From an uncultured Ruminococcus sp. (GTDB taxonomy: Bacteria; Bacillota; Clostridia; Oscillospirales; Acutalibacteraceae): a stretch of DNA of 44,551 nucleotides. The notes beneath the pieces are model-generated. The model did no database searches, had not been told where the DNA came from, and saw nothing but the letters and a program-made list of their open reading frames with translations. A program made the translations under genes and the position numbers. Where the stretch lies: positions 1-44,551 of the forward strand of contig CADCNI010000018.1 in assembly GCA_902802795.1 (NCBI GenBank). Direction: 5' to 3'. Below, one piece after another: positions 1 through 11,708 of the stretch (its first letter is position 1; the number at the start of each line of letters is the position of its first letter).

Positions 1-219
1 TGGCGCTAGATTGCAGATGTGTTCTCTTTCCTTAGGTTAGTGCATATGGGGCTTTGCCCCACTCCCCACAAGGGCGCTGCCCTTGACCTGCCAGGAGGAA
101 CTAGTTCCCCCTGGACTCCCACGCTCGCATTCGCTCGCTGGTTATGCGCTTCGCTTTTTCTTCTTTTTTCTTTTTCTCTCCACTCCCCACTTCCCACTTC
201 CCACTAAATTCTCATTTAT
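1..219. repeat. Partial copy (A) of dispersed palindromic repeat family
   Basis: This stretch matches the right arm of the 495-bp palindrome at 33903-34397. It carries the AAGGGC/GCCCTT hairpin at about 68-82, the CTGCCAGGAGG block, the CTCGCATTCGCTCGCT block at about 124-139, a pyrimidine tract at about 150-180 and a terminal run of CCCAC/TTCCC units ending in TTTAGTGG read on the minus strand. The inner part diverges and seems to run off the left edge, so the element is incomplete. Open frames here are low-complexity and I do not regard them as genes. Confidence 0.75.
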
Positions 220-229
220 CTTATAATAC

Positions 230-294
230 AAAAAGCGGACAGCTCGTTTCGGCGCGTCTTTTGGAACGCGAACAAAACGGCGCTGTCCGTTTTT
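230..294 (-). terminator. Hairpin terminator of the small secreted-protein gene
   Basis: An inverted repeat of 13 pairs with one G-U (231-243 with 282-294) is followed, on the minus strand, by a short T-run. It lies 20 bp past the stop of the minus-strand gene at 314-667 and is its likely intrinsic terminator. The loop is long (38 nt). Confidence 0.6.
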
Positions 295-313
295 GGCGGT
301 CACTAAGGATAAA

Positions 314-667
314 TTATCGCGTTGCGGCGGCGGAACGCGTGGTGGTGGTCGTGGTCATGGTTGTGTTTGTCGCGTAGGTGGTGGAGGTGGTGGCATTGTT
401 GGTCATGCCGTCGTCGATCTCGTCCAGACCGCGTTCCACACGATCCGCGCCCCGTTCGATAGCGTCGCCGGTGTCGTCAATCACCTGACCCGCGCGGTCA
501 AGAAGATTGTCACGGTTGGAGCCGTCATAAATGCCGTTTTCGTTGACGCCGTTGGAAGTGGTGTTTCTGTCGTTTGCGCCGCAGCTTACAGGAATCGCCA
601 TGAGGGCGAGCGCGGAGGCGGCACACATCATGCGCCATTTAAAACTTGTCTGATTTGTCATTGCCAA
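314..667 (-). CDS. Small secreted or lipoprotein-like hypothetical protein, Thr-rich tail
   Basis: I do not recognise a family. The protein has a charged N-terminus, a hydrophobic stretch (about residues 12-27) and a Cys in the context PVSC, which is close to but not a clean lipobox because of the Pro at -3. The mature part has an amphipathic Asp/Glu/Arg-rich helix (DDTGDAIERGADRVERG) reminiscent of small Gram-positive envelope stress proteins. The tail is almost entirely Thr, Ala and Asn, encoded by a GGT/GTG-like repetitive stretch. An AAAGGGA box lies 6 nt before the TTG at 667 and 12 nt before an in-frame ATG at 661, so the start is uncertain by two codons. It stands alone, followed by its own hairpin. 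Probably exported; function unknown. Confidence 0.55.
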   Translation of the reverse strand: MAMTNQTSFKWRMMCAASALALMAIPVSCGANDRNTTSNGVNENGIYDGSNRDNLLDRAGQVIDDTGDAIERGADRVERGLDEIDDGMTNNATTSTTYATNTTMTTTTTTRSAAATR

Positions 668-819
668 AAACCGTCCCTTTTCTGATAGAGTAGAGTTTTT
701 CCCGTTTTTCGTCGCGGAAAAATCCCTGTTTTATTTTTCGCATACAGCGGCGATTCATGCAATGCGGCGTGATGTAATAGTTGCCGCGAGTGGAAAATTT
801 TTTAAAATATATGGCATGA

Positions 820-864
820 AAAAAACCGACCCGAAGCCTTGAGGAAAGCCCGAATCGGTTTTTT
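820..864 (-). terminator. Intrinsic terminator of the sugar ABC transporter operon
   Basis: A 10-bp inverted repeat (820-829 with 855-864) has A/T-rich outer ends that give T-runs on both strands. It lies 45 bp beyond the stop of the last permease gene on the minus strand. It could act in both directions. Confidence 0.75.
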
Positions 865-908
865 GGTTTTGTAGGTTAATGATTGAGGGATGTTTCCGAT
901 AATAGTAA

Positions 909-1787
909 TTATCCCTTGACAGCGCCGGAAAGTACGCCCTTGATGATGTACTTCTGGAGGAAGAGGTAGAGGATGACGATAGGCACGATAGTGATGACCA
1001 TGCTCGCCATGATCGCGCCCCACTCTACACGGCCGTAACCGCTCTGGAAGTATTGGATGACGATCGGAACGGTCTTGTAGTATCTGATTTTAAGCACCAG
1101 GTACGGCAGGAGATAGTCGTTCCAGATCCACATGGTTTCCAGAATACCGACCGAAATAATGGTGGGCTTCATGATGGGAAGCACGATGAAGAAGAAGGTC
1201 TTGATGGGACCGCAGCCGTCAATCATAGCGGCTTCTTCAATATCCGGCGGTAGCGACTTGAGGAAGTTGCTGAACATAAACATTGCCGTGCCTGCGCCGA
1301 ATCCCAGGTAGACCAGCGGAATGCGGAAAGGCGTGTTGAGCTGAAGCACGTCCGTCACCTTGGAGAGCGGGAACATGATCATCTGGAACGGCACGATCAT
1401 GGAGAAAAGGCACAGATAATAGAAGATGGCGGTGTACCAAGTCTTGACTCTCGAAACGTAATAGGCGCACATCGAGGTGCACAGCAGAATCAGCGCCACA
1501 GAGAATACCGTGATAATCACGCTGTTCATCAATGCGGACATAAAGTCCATCTTAGTGGTGACGGCCTGCACATAGTTGTCGCCATAAACCGTGGTTTTTT
1601 CATCCGGCAAAGCAAACGGATTCTGGAAGATATAATTTTTGTTTTTGAAGGAGTTGATCAGTACCATGACCAGCGGATACATCCAGAATACCGATATGAT
1701 GGAAAATACCACGGTAAATACGATGTCACTGGTTTTCCGCTTGATTTTGATCTCATCAGCCGTTTTGATTTTGTTTGTATTTTCCAT
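909..1787 (-). CDS. Sugar ABC transporter permease, MalG/AraQ type (CUT1)
   Basis: Inner-membrane subunit of a carbohydrate importer, 292 residues, the usual length for MalG-type proteins. It has a cytosolic N-terminus, about six hydrophobic segments, and the EAA loop that docks the ATPase (EEAAMIDGCGP followed by a conserved LP). The start ATG lies 3 bp after the stop of the partner permease, with an AAGGAGG site inside the end of that gene, so the two are translationally linked. The pair would form the channel for the binding lipoprotein encoded upstream. No ATPase gene is present; CUT1 systems of Firmicutes often share one MsmX-type ATPase encoded elsewhere. The substrate cannot be read from the sequence, though an oligosaccharide is likely. 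Confidence 0.93.
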   Translation of the reverse strand: MENTNKIKTADEIKIKRKTSDIVFTVVFSIISVFWMYPLVMVLINSFKNKNYIFQNPFALPDEKTTVYGDNYVQAVTTKMDFMSALMNSVIITVFSVALILLCTSMCAYYVSRVKTWYTAIFYYLCLFSMIVPFQMIMFPLSKVTDVLQLNTPFRIPLVYLGFGAGTAMFMFSNFLKSLPPDIEEAAMIDGCGPIKTFFFIVLPIMKPTIISVGILETMWIWNDYLLPYLVLKIRYYKTVPIVIQYFQSGYGRVEWGAIMASMVITIVPIVILYLFLQKYIIKGVLSGAVKG

Positions 1788-1790
1788 AAA

Positions 1791-2642
1791 TTAGTCCGCC
1801 TCCTTGCTTTGGGTGAGTTTGAGCTGCAAAATGGCGATCGCACCGACCAACAGGAAGAAGACAACTGCTTTGGCCTGACCGACGCCCATATATCCGACAC
1901 GTCCGTAGAACGTGTTATAGATATTGAGCGCGAGCATTTCGGTGTTGTGCATGGGTTCGCCGCCGGTCAAAGAGAGGTTCTGGTCGAACAGCTTGAAGCC
2001 GTTGGTGATGGTCAGGAACGTGCACATACTGATAGACGGCATAACCAGCGGAATGGTGATTTTGAAGAGAATCTGCTTGTCATTGGCACCGTCGATTCTG
2101 GCCGCTTCCTTGATGTCGTCGGAAACGCCCTGCAAGCCTGCCACGTAGATAATCATCATGTAACCCACCTGCTGCCAGATCATGAGAATGAGCAAACCGA
2201 CAAAGCCGTAGGTGCCGTTGCTGGTGAGTGTCTGTTTAAAATTGGTGAGAATGCCGTTAAAGAGGATTTTCCAGATGGTACCCAGCAAAATACCGCCCAT
2301 GAGGTTCGGCATGAAGAATACGGTGCGGAAGACATTGGTTCCCGCGAAGTTTCTGGTCAGCAGCACTGCTACCATGAACGCAATCACATTAATGGCAATC
2401 GTGGACACAATAGCGAACAGGGCGGTAAACCAGAAGGACTGCCCAAACACTTGATCGCCGCTGAATACCTGTACATAGTTGTCGATACCGATTAACTTGA
2501 TGTTGTTCATGGTCTTGAATTTACAGAATGACAAATAGATACCGATGCCAAACGGAATGACGAAGCCTATCAGAAAGGCCGCCGCCGTCGGCAACAGGAA
2601 CATACAGAGATATAAGGGATTCTTTTGTAATGTTTTTCCCAT
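1791..2642 (-). CDS. Sugar ABC transporter permease, MalF/UgpA type (CUT1)
   Basis: First permease of the CUT1 carbohydrate importer, 283 residues with six predicted membrane helices. The EAA loop reads KEAARIDGANDKQ with the downstream IPL, as expected for contact with a MalK/MsmX-like ATPase. It follows the binding-protein gene after a 160-bp gap containing a hairpin (2678-2722) that could lower permease expression relative to the binding protein, a common arrangement. The start ATG sits behind a purine-rich AAAAGGGGGG site. The second permease follows after only 3 bp. I infer import of a sugar or oligosaccharide; specificity is unknown. Confidence 0.93.
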   Translation of the reverse strand: MGKTLQKNPLYLCMFLLPTAAAFLIGFVIPFGIGIYLSFCKFKTMNNIKLIGIDNYVQVFSGDQVFGQSFWFTALFAIVSTIAINVIAFMVAVLLTRNFAGTNVFRTVFFMPNLMGGILLGTIWKILFNGILTNFKQTLTSNGTYGFVGLLILMIWQQVGYMMIIYVAGLQGVSDDIKEAARIDGANDKQILFKITIPLVMPSISMCTFLTITNGFKLFDQNLSLTGGEPMHNTEMLALNIYNTFYGRVGYMGVGQAKAVVFFLLVGAIAILQLKLTQSKEAD

Positions 2643-2677
2643 AAATTGCCCCCCTTTTCAAAGGATAAACAACAGAC

Positions 2678-2722
2678 AAAAGGGGTGAACGGGCAAGACA
2701 AGCATGCCGTTCACCCTCTTTT
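2678..2722 (-). terminator. Intercistronic hairpin between binding-protein and permease genes
   Basis: Stem of about 13 bp (GGGTGAACGG paired with CCGTTCACCC) with a 14-nt loop and flanking A/T runs. It lies downstream of the binding-protein stop and just before the permease start on the minus strand. It is likely a partial terminator or mRNA-stabilising hairpin that keeps the binding protein in excess. Confidence 0.6.
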
Positions 2723-2802
2723 TTAGGTCTGTGGTAATATTTTTACTTACTGTGTCCGGCAACAGATCAGACCGAACCAGCCATGATTCTTTGCTTTACG
2801 GA

Positions 2803-4140
2803 TTAGTCCTTGGTAGCCTCCGCAACCAGATCCTTTTCAACCTTCCAGTTGTCAACATAAGCCTTGACGACGCCGGCCCAAGCTTCGTCGGTCTTGTCGG
2901 AAGCATAGGCAGCCATGAAGGAACCGAGGTTATCCTTCCAAGCCTGAGAAGGCATGGTGATCAGTGCCCAGGACACGTTGGTCTTACCGCCGGAAACCAT
3001 ATCATTGGCCATCAGGGTGAGCTTGTTGGAAACAGGCTTTGCGTTTTTGAAAGGAATGCTGAAGCCCATGTCATCCGCCATAACCTTGGTGACTTCGTCA
3101 TCGGTGACAGCCCACTCAAGGAAGTCGAGGGTAGCCTGAATGTCTTCCTCAGATGCCTGGCTGTTGACAGCCCAGAAGTTCTCGGTACCGGTGCAAACGC
3201 TCTGGTTTTCTTCGCCCTCTACGCCGATGTAGATCGGGAGGAAGCCGAGTTCCATATCCATCAGGCCGCTGTCCTTGTTGTATTCCCAAGTGCCGTTCTG
3301 ATAGAACACCGCTTCGCCGTTGACAAACTCGGTGCGGGCGTCGTCAATCTTCTTGCTGGCGGCAACACTGCGCTCACAGGTAGCGTTGTCCAGATAGAGA
3401 TCGAGAATCTGTCTGAAGTTGTCCATATAGGTTCCCTTGATTTCCTGAAGACCTACGCCGGGATCCACGTTGCCGTCCTTGTACTCATAGTACAGCGGGA
3501 GGTTGGCCAGATGGGTCTGCATTCTCCACCAGTCACCGGAAGTCAAGGAAGCGTTGGTGAACGCCGAGAAATTGATCTCGCCGGCAGCTTTCTTAGCGGT
3601 GATGTCTTCGGCAACCTTCTTGAGAGATTCAAAATTGGTGATATCGGTGATTTCATAGCCGGCTTCCTTGAGCAGTTTGGTGTTGGTGATCAAACCGTAG
3701 GATTCGGTAACAAATGCGATACCTCTGGTAGCGCCGTCCGCATCGTTGAGCGCGTATGCCTTGTCGGTCAGTTCCTTGGTGACAGCCGCGTCGGACAGAT
3801 CATAGCAATAATCCTTCCAGTTAGCCAGACCGGTGGGACCGTTGATCTGGAACAGGGTGGGAGCGTCTGCCTTGGAGATTTCGGAAGCGAGGGTTTCCTC
3901 ATACTTGCCGTCAGCCGCGGTGGTGATGTCGACCGTGATGCCGGTTTCCTCGGTGTACTTCTTGGCAAGATCCTGCCAGATACCGTCCGCTTCGGGCTTG
4001 AAGTTCAGGTAGTAAACGTGACCTTTCTCACTGCTTCCGCCTTCTCCGCCGGCACCGCCGCTCTTGCAGGAAGCCAGACCGGCAACAGCCGATGTAACCA
4101 GCATTGCAGACGCAAGAATGAGAGCTAATCTTTTTTTCAT
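2803..4140 (-). CDS. Extracellular sugar-binding lipoprotein of CUT1 ABC transporter
   Basis: Substrate-binding component, 445 residues, anchored by a lipidated Cys25 (signal peptide with positive start, hydrophobic core and lipobox LASC). A Gly/Ser-rich linker (about 27-38) leads to an SBP_bac_1-type fold with typical phrases such as WQDLAKKYTEETGI near the N-terminus and FLEWAVTDDEVTKVMADDMGF towards the C-terminus. A GGAGG site lies 9 nt before the ATG. It is first in the operon with the two permeases, and a promoter (4280-4308) and an inverted repeat (4173-4206) lie upstream. It would capture a mono- or oligosaccharide outside the cell. The ligand is unknown. Confidence 0.93.
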   Translation of the reverse strand: MKKRLALILASAMLVTSAVAGLASCKSGGAGGEGGSSEKGHVYYLNFKPEADGIWQDLAKKYTEETGITVDITTAADGKYEETLASEISKADAPTLFQINGPTGLANWKDYCYDLSDAAVTKELTDKAYALNDADGATRGIAFVTESYGLITNTKLLKEAGYEITDITNFESLKKVAEDITAKKAAGEINFSAFTNASLTSGDWWRMQTHLANLPLYYEYKDGNVDPGVGLQEIKGTYMDNFRQILDLYLDNATCERSVAASKKIDDARTEFVNGEAVFYQNGTWEYNKDSGLMDMELGFLPIYIGVEGEENQSVCTGTENFWAVNSQASEEDIQATLDFLEWAVTDDEVTKVMADDMGFSIPFKNAKPVSNKLTLMANDMVSGGKTNVSWALITMPSQAWKDNLGSFMAAYASDKTDEAWAGVVKAYVDNWKVEKDLVAEATKD

Positions 4141-4172
4141 GGTAATCTACCTCCAAAAAAATGACTTTTTTG

Positions 4173-4206
4173 GATTTGCCAATCCCTCTTAAAAATTTGG
4201 CAAATC
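4173..4206 (-). promoter_or_regulatory. 10-bp inverted repeat in ABC operon leader (possible operator)
   Basis: A perfect inverted repeat GATTTGCCAA / TTGGCAAATC with a 14-nt spacer lies in the 5' leader between the promoter and the binding-protein start. It could be an operator for a sugar-responsive repressor or a leader hairpin. No regulator gene is adjacent, so the role is inferred. Confidence 0.4.
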
Positions 4207-4279
4207 TCAGTTTAAAATACCGATGGCTTTGATGTCCCGAAATCCGGTTTGTTCCGGCTGACCTCAAAACTACGAGTAC

Positions 4280-4308
4280 ATGATAGCACAGGTTTTACAC
4301 AATTGCAA
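4280..4308 (-). promoter_or_regulatory. Promoter of sugar ABC transporter operon
   Basis: On the minus strand, TTGCAA (4303-4308), 17-bp spacer, TATCAT (4280-4285) preceded by TGC as an extended -10. It gives a leader of about 130 nt before the binding-protein gene. An A/T-rich tract lies just upstream. Confidence 0.65.
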
Positions 4309-4392
4309 GGGTTTTTTAAAAAAAAATAGAAAAAAAGCAAAAAATCTTCAAAAAAATCATCAATTTACTGTGACGGAACTGTGAATATTTCG

Positions 4393-5400
4393 TTAAAGAC
4401 CTTGCGGGTTGTTTTTCATGAAGTTCCAGCCGTCGCGGCACATATCCTCCATGTTCCGCTTGGCTTCCCAGCCCAGCAGCTCCCGCGCTTTGGTGCAGTC
4501 GGCGTAGCATTCCGCGATATCGCCGGGGCGGCGGGGCTTGATGGCGTAGGGAACAGACACGCCGCTGCCCGCTTCAAACGCCGCTACCAATTGCAATACG
4601 CTGGTGCCTTTGCCGGTGCCGAGGTTGACCGCCTGCGCGCCTTTGTGTTCCAGCGCGTAGCGGAGCGCGCAGACATGACCCTCCGCTAAATCCATGACGT
4701 GAATGTAGTCGCGCACGCCGGTGCCGTCCACGGTGGGATAGTCGTTGCCGAACACGCCCAGTTTTTCCAGTCTCCCGACCGCGACGCTCGCAATGTAGGG
4801 GAAAAGGTTGTTGGGAATGTCGTTGGGGCTTTCGCCGATGAGGCCGGAGGGATGCGCGCCGATGGGATTGAAGTAGCGCAGCAGCATGACGCTCCATTCG
4901 GGGTCGGATACGCAGATATCGCGCAGGATGTCCTCGATGAAGAGCTTGGTGGAGCCGTAGGGGTTGGTGGTGGAGAGCGGCATGGTTTCCACAAAGGGCG
5001 GCTCGTTGTTCATGCCGTACACCGTCGCGGAGGAGGAAAACACGATGGTCTTGCAGCCGTGTTTTCTCATCACGTCAAACAACACCAGACTGCCCGTGAT
5101 GTTGTTGTGGTAATACTCGATGGGCTTGGCGACCGATTCGCCCACCGCTTTCAGACCGGCAAAATGAATCACGGCTTCGATGTCGTTTTCGTCAAAAACG
5201 CGGTTCATCGCGTCACGGTCAAGGATGTCCGCCTCATAGAATGGGAAATCCTTGCCGGAGATGGTTTTGATGCGACGGAGCGCTTCGGGCTTGGAATTGG
5301 AGAAGTTGTCCACCACCACAATTTCATATCCCGCCTCTTGCAGCACGACGCATGTGTGCGAGCCGATAAAGCCCGCGCCGCCTGTTACCAGAATTGCCAT
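4393..5400 (-). CDS. galE: UDP-glucose 4-epimerase
   Basis: Interconverts UDP-galactose and UDP-glucose (and in some homologues the N-acetyl forms) with bound NAD, in the cytoplasm. The 335-residue length is typical. The N-terminal Rossmann motif GGAGFIGSH (residues 7-15), the SSSATVYG segment with the catalytic Ser, and the YGSTK Tyr-Lys dyad (about 149-153) are intact, as is a late GTGKGTSVLQL segment. It lies downstream of the vanZ-like gene on the same strand with an 88-bp gap and may be co-transcribed. It could supply UDP-Gal or UDP-GalNAc for the large polysaccharide locus in this window, since the SDR domain encoded there looks inactive; that link is inference. Confidence 0.95.
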   Translation of the reverse strand: MAILVTGGAGFIGSHTCVVLQEAGYEIVVVDNFSNSKPEALRRIKTISGKDFPFYEADILDRDAMNRVFDENDIEAVIHFAGLKAVGESVAKPIEYYHNNITGSLVLFDVMRKHGCKTIVFSSSATVYGMNNEPPFVETMPLSTTNPYGSTKLFIEDILRDICVSDPEWSVMLLRYFNPIGAHPSGLIGESPNDIPNNLFPYIASVAVGRLEKLGVFGNDYPTVDGTGVRDYIHVMDLAEGHVCALRYALEHKGAQAVNLGTGKGTSVLQLVAAFEAGSGVSVPYAIKPRRPGDIAECYADCTKARELLGWEAKRNMEDMCRDGWNFMKNNPQGL

Positions 5401-5488
5401 TTTTTAAATCATCCTTTTCTCATGCTTTTTTGTGATGCTTATTGATAAAATGCGCATGCATTTTTTTACCTACTGTAATTTTTTTCAC

Positions 5489-5992
5489 CTATATTACATT
5501 TCGTTGCTCCGCGTGCGGATTCTTCTTTTTCATTATAATGTAGGAAAGCAACCGGAACAGCATAAGGAAAATCAAAATACCGGCGCTGTCGATCAGCCAG
5601 TCGGTCAGCCGACCCGTGCGTCCGCCCGAAAAGAGCTGATGAATCTCGTCTGTCGCGGCATAAACCGACGCGGCGGCAAAGGCCGTGGGATAGAGCCGGG
5701 ATAGATTTCCGAAAGCGTTTTTGAGGGTGCCGAGCCAGAGCAGCCCCAGAAGACCGAATTCCGTCATGTGCGCGCCTTTGCGCACGCAGAACGTGAGAAA
5801 TTCTTCCCCGTGCGGCGTGAGATGCAGACACAGCGCGCGGCAGATCAAATCCACAATTGATCCGCTGGTGACGGACGAATCGTCTCCGTTCTGCGCGGAA
5901 AAGAGAAAAATCACAACCATCCATGCCAATGTGAGCAGAGCGAATGCAATGGTTTTACGGTTCAGATCCGGCTTTAAAGGCAAATACAACAA
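5489..5992 (-). CDS. VanZ-family membrane protein
   Basis: Small integral membrane protein with the VanZ-family signature: IFLFSAQNGDDS in the first helix region, RKGAHMTEFGLLG in the middle, and DEIHQLFSGGRTGRLTDWLIDSAG before the last helix. Four hydrophobic segments are visible. VanZ proteins give low-level teicoplanin resistance in enterococci, but most homologues have unknown roles. An open frame extends to 6073, but the promoter at 6032-6060 would start transcription near 6025, and an AGAGGGG site precedes TTG codons at 5992 and 5989, so I place the start there. It ends in a Lys-rich cytosolic tail. galE follows on the same strand. Confidence 0.85.
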   Translation of the reverse strand: MLYLPLKPDLNRKTIAFALLTLAWMVVIFLFSAQNGDDSSVTSGSIVDLICRALCLHLTPHGEEFLTFCVRKGAHMTEFGLLGLLWLGTLKNAFGNLSRLYPTAFAAASVYAATDEIHQLFSGGRTGRLTDWLIDSAGILIFLMLFRLLSYIIMKKKNPHAEQRNVI

Positions 5993-6031
5993 GGAACCCC
6001 TCTTTTTGAAAAGATTTTTTATGCATATCCT

Positions 6032-6060
6032 ATTGTACCATGTTTGCTCAGCGATTGCAA
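6032..6060 (-). promoter_or_regulatory. Promoter of vanZ-like gene
   Basis: Minus strand TTGCAA (6055-6060), 17-bp spacer, TACAAT (6032-6037). It supports a TTG start near 5992 rather than the longer open frame. Confidence 0.65.
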
Positions 6061-6138
6061 GTATTTCACGCAAAGAGGCAGGAAAATCGAAATTTTTTGA
6101 ATAAGGAATAAACTTTTGATTTTTCTGATAATTTTTGC

Positions 6139-6167
6139 TTTACATACAGATGAAAAAGTGTTAGAAT
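6139..6167 (+). promoter_or_regulatory. Promoter of pyruvate:ferredoxin oxidoreductase gene
   Basis: TTTACA (6139-6144), 17-bp spacer, TAGAAT (6162-6167). The transcript would carry a leader of about 150 nt before the AAGGAGG site at 6308-6314. I see no recognisable riboswitch in that leader. Confidence 0.6.
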
Positions 6168-6325
6168 ATACGGTGATGAATTGGAGCGTTTCACGGCGCT
6201 GCAATCAAGATTTTCGAGGCGGCTTGCCTGTCATGCGGCGTTATCCCTCTTACGCCTGCCTGATCAGAAAAGCGGCCGTCCCAATATCTCAATCATTCAA
6301 AATTTCCAAGGAGGAAACAAACAAC

Positions 6326-9886
<3,561 letters not shown>

Positions 9887-10045
9887 TGACACGGAACGTG
9901 TATTCCTGTGGTTAATCCGAAACCCTCTTCCGCTCTATCAACGAATATAATGTGATGCTTTGCAGGTGATTCCGCACCGCTTACCGTGCCAAGAACGTGC
10001 GGCGAAACGGGCGGAAGAACGCAAACATATCACATGGTTATCATA

Positions 10046-10098
10046 AGCAGCCGCGGTTTTCAGCGAAGAAAGTTGAAAATCGCGGCTGCTGCTTTTTT
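10046..10098 (+). terminator. Terminator of pyruvate:ferredoxin oxidoreductase gene
   Basis: A 17-position inverted repeat with one mismatch (10046-10062 with 10074-10090) encloses an 11-nt loop and is followed by GC and six Ts. It is a strong intrinsic terminator 160 bp after the stop. The 9887-10045 stretch before it holds no convincing gene. Confidence 0.85.
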
Positions 10099-10251
10099 GT
10101 GAATAAACTTCCGAATAAAAATGTGTATTAAATACCCATTTCAAAAAGTAAACCATGGTATCATGAATGTGTAAGGGCTTGACGGCGTATAACGGCATGT
10201 GCGCGATAGGCTCTGCAAACAGGTATTTTTACGAGCGAGGAGGGCAATTCG

Positions 10252-10470
10252 GTGAATTATATCAAGCGGCTGCGCGATCTGCGTGAGGACCACGACATGA
10301 CGCAGCAGGAGGTTGCCGATTACCTGAATACGTCACAGACCATGTATGCCAGATATGAACGCGGCGCCAATGAGCTGCCGATCCGTCATCTGATCAAGCT
10401 GGCGGAGCTGTATAATGTGTCGGTCGATTATCTGCTGTGTCTGACTGAAAATCCGAAACGGATGAAGTGA
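10252..10470 (+). CDS. XRE-family helix-turn-helix regulator, small
   Basis: A 72-residue protein made almost only of a Cro/CI-type helix-turn-helix domain: IKRLRDLREDHDMTQQEVADYLN, then TSQTMYARYERGANELPIRHLIKLAELYNVSVDYLL, the canonical order with the recognition helix in the second part. A GAGGAGGG site lies 7 nt before the GTG start. It probably represses or activates nearby genes. It may regulate itself or the downstream lipoprotein gene, whose promoter begins 24 bp after its stop. No effector domain is present. Confidence 0.88.
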   Translation: MNYIKRLRDLREDHDMTQQEVADYLNTSQTMYARYERGANELPIRHLIKLAELYNVSVDYLLCLTENPKRMK

Positions 10471-10493
10471 TTTCCCCGGCGATAAAAAACTCC

Positions 10494-10522
10494 TTGTAAT
10501 TTGCGTCGGGTTGTGATACAAT
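10494..10522 (+). promoter_or_regulatory. Promoter of permuted binding-protein lipoprotein gene
   Basis: TTGTAA (10494-10499), 17-bp spacer, TACAAT (10517-10522) with TGA just before the -10. It lies between the XRE gene stop and the lipoprotein start. Confidence 0.55.
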
Positions 10523-10569
10523 ACATAATACGCAGGATTCGATTCAAAATACAAGGAGAAGGTTTTACA

Positions 10570-11388
10570 ATGAAATTTGCAAAGAAAATGGCGGCATTCG
10601 GCGCAGCGGTTCTCGCGGTATGCCTGATGCTGACCTCCTGTTCTTCCAACCGCGAGGAAACAGGCGTGGCGAATGAAAAGAATATGTCCATTGCGAGCGC
10701 CGAAGATCTGGCAGGCAAGGCGGTCGCCGTGCAGCTTCGTTCGGCAGCGGACGACTATGTGGTCAGCCACAGTCTGACCGATTACCCCAAGCGTTATGAA
10801 AATCTGGAAAACGCGGTGCAGGATCTGATGGACAAGAAAGTGGCGGCAGTGGTGGCCGACAGCCATTACGCCCAAAAGTTAGTGGCCGACAAAGAGGGTA
10901 TTGAGATTGTCAAGGGCAGCATCGGCAGCATCGACTACCGCTTCCTGCTCAGCAAGTCCGCCGAAGTTCCGGTGGACGATATGAATGCGCAGATCACCGC
11001 GCTCAAAGCGTCGGACAGCTACAGTGAGATGATCGAGAGTGAACTGGTCAAGGGCGAGACGTATGCATTCGGCAAGGATGACCAGGTGCTTGACAAGACG
11101 CTGCTGTTGGTGTCGGAGCCTTATTTCAAGCCGTATGCTTATGAGAGTGAGAACGGCGGGTTGCAAGGCTTCTTTGTGACGGCGGCCGATGCGGTGGCCT
11201 ATGGCTGCCAATGCAATCTTACTGTTTCTTCGGTGAAGGCCGGCGAGGTGAACGCCGCTCTTGCAGGCGACAGCAATGCCTTTTGTGTCGTACATGAGGA
11301 GACAGACGACGAGGCGTATATCACCACGGAGCCTTTCTACACCTCCGAGCTGGTCATGATCATCCGCACACCCGAAAAGAAGAAGTAA
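10570..11388 (+). CDS. Lipoprotein with circularly permuted SBP_bac_3-like binding domain
   Basis: 272 residues, lipobox LTSC with lipidated Cys24, so anchored on the outer face of the membrane. Residues 43-158 look like the second lobe of family 3 solute-binding proteins (SAEDLAGKAVAVQLRSAADDY, then a repeated-L/D segment ending AAVVADSHYA). Residues 176-267 look like the first lobe (EPYFKPYAYESENGGLQGFFV, then ITTEPFYTSELVMIIR). In ordinary members the order is the reverse, so the chain seems circularly permuted. The start is the ATG after AAGGAGAAGG. No permease or ATPase is adjacent, which fits a sensor or orphan binder of amino acids. Function is inferred from fold resemblance only. Confidence 0.7.
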   Translation: MKFAKKMAAFGAAVLAVCLMLTSCSSNREETGVANEKNMSIASAEDLAGKAVAVQLRSAADDYVVSHSLTDYPKRYENLENAVQDLMDKKVAAVVADSHYAQKLVADKEGIEIVKGSIGSIDYRFLLSKSAEVPVDDMNAQITALKASDSYSEMIESELVKGETYAFGKDDQVLDKTLLLVSEPYFKPYAYESENGGLQGFFVTAADAVAYGCQCNLTVSSVKAGEVNAALAGDSNAFCVVHEETDDEAYITTEPFYTSELVMIIRTPEKKK

Positions 11389-11393
11389 TCAAA

Positions 11394-11457
11394 AGCCCCG
11401 CCGCCGCTGTTTTTGTGGTATATGCCACAGTAAAACGGCGGCAGTGGGGATCATTTT
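11394..11457 (+). terminator. Terminator after permuted lipoprotein gene
   Basis: A long hairpin pairs CCCCGCCGCCG-side sequence with CGGCGGCAGTGGGG, has an inner TGTGG/CCACA stem, and is followed by ATCATTTTTG. It separates the lipoprotein gene from the tRNA operon promoter. Confidence 0.75.
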
Positions 11458-11496
11458 TGCCGTATTTTGAAAAAAACAGGAATTTGAAAAAAAAAC

Positions 11497-11525
11497 TTGA
11501 CAAAGCGTGTGAGAAAGTGTATAAT
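11497..11525 (+). promoter_or_regulatory. Consensus promoter of the tRNA operon
   Basis: Perfect TTGACA (11497-11502), 17-bp spacer, perfect TATAAT (11520-11525). Transcription would begin about 12-13 nt before tRNA-Gly. Confidence 0.9.
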
Positions 11526-11544
11526 GTAACACGCTGTTAAATGC

Positions 11545-11618
11545 GCGGGTGTAGTTCAATGGTAGAACCCCAGCCTTCCAAGCTGGTCGCGTGGGTTCGA
11601 TTCCCATCACCCGCTCCA
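11545..11618 (+). tRNA. tRNA-Gly (TCC)
   Basis: Acceptor arms GCGGGTG and CACCCGC pair perfectly; the anticodon loop holds TCC, the T-loop TTCGATTC is standard, and CCA is encoded. It is the first gene of a five-tRNA operon. Confidence 0.97.
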
Positions 11619-11627
11619 CCGAGTTAT

Positions 11628-11704
<77 letters not shown>

Positions 11705-11708
11705 TTAT

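Noticed and set aside
1-6060. Missing ATPase of the sugar ABC transporter as a sign of gene loss
   Set aside because: CUT1 operons in Firmicutes commonly lack one and share an MsmX-type ATPase, so this is ordinary.
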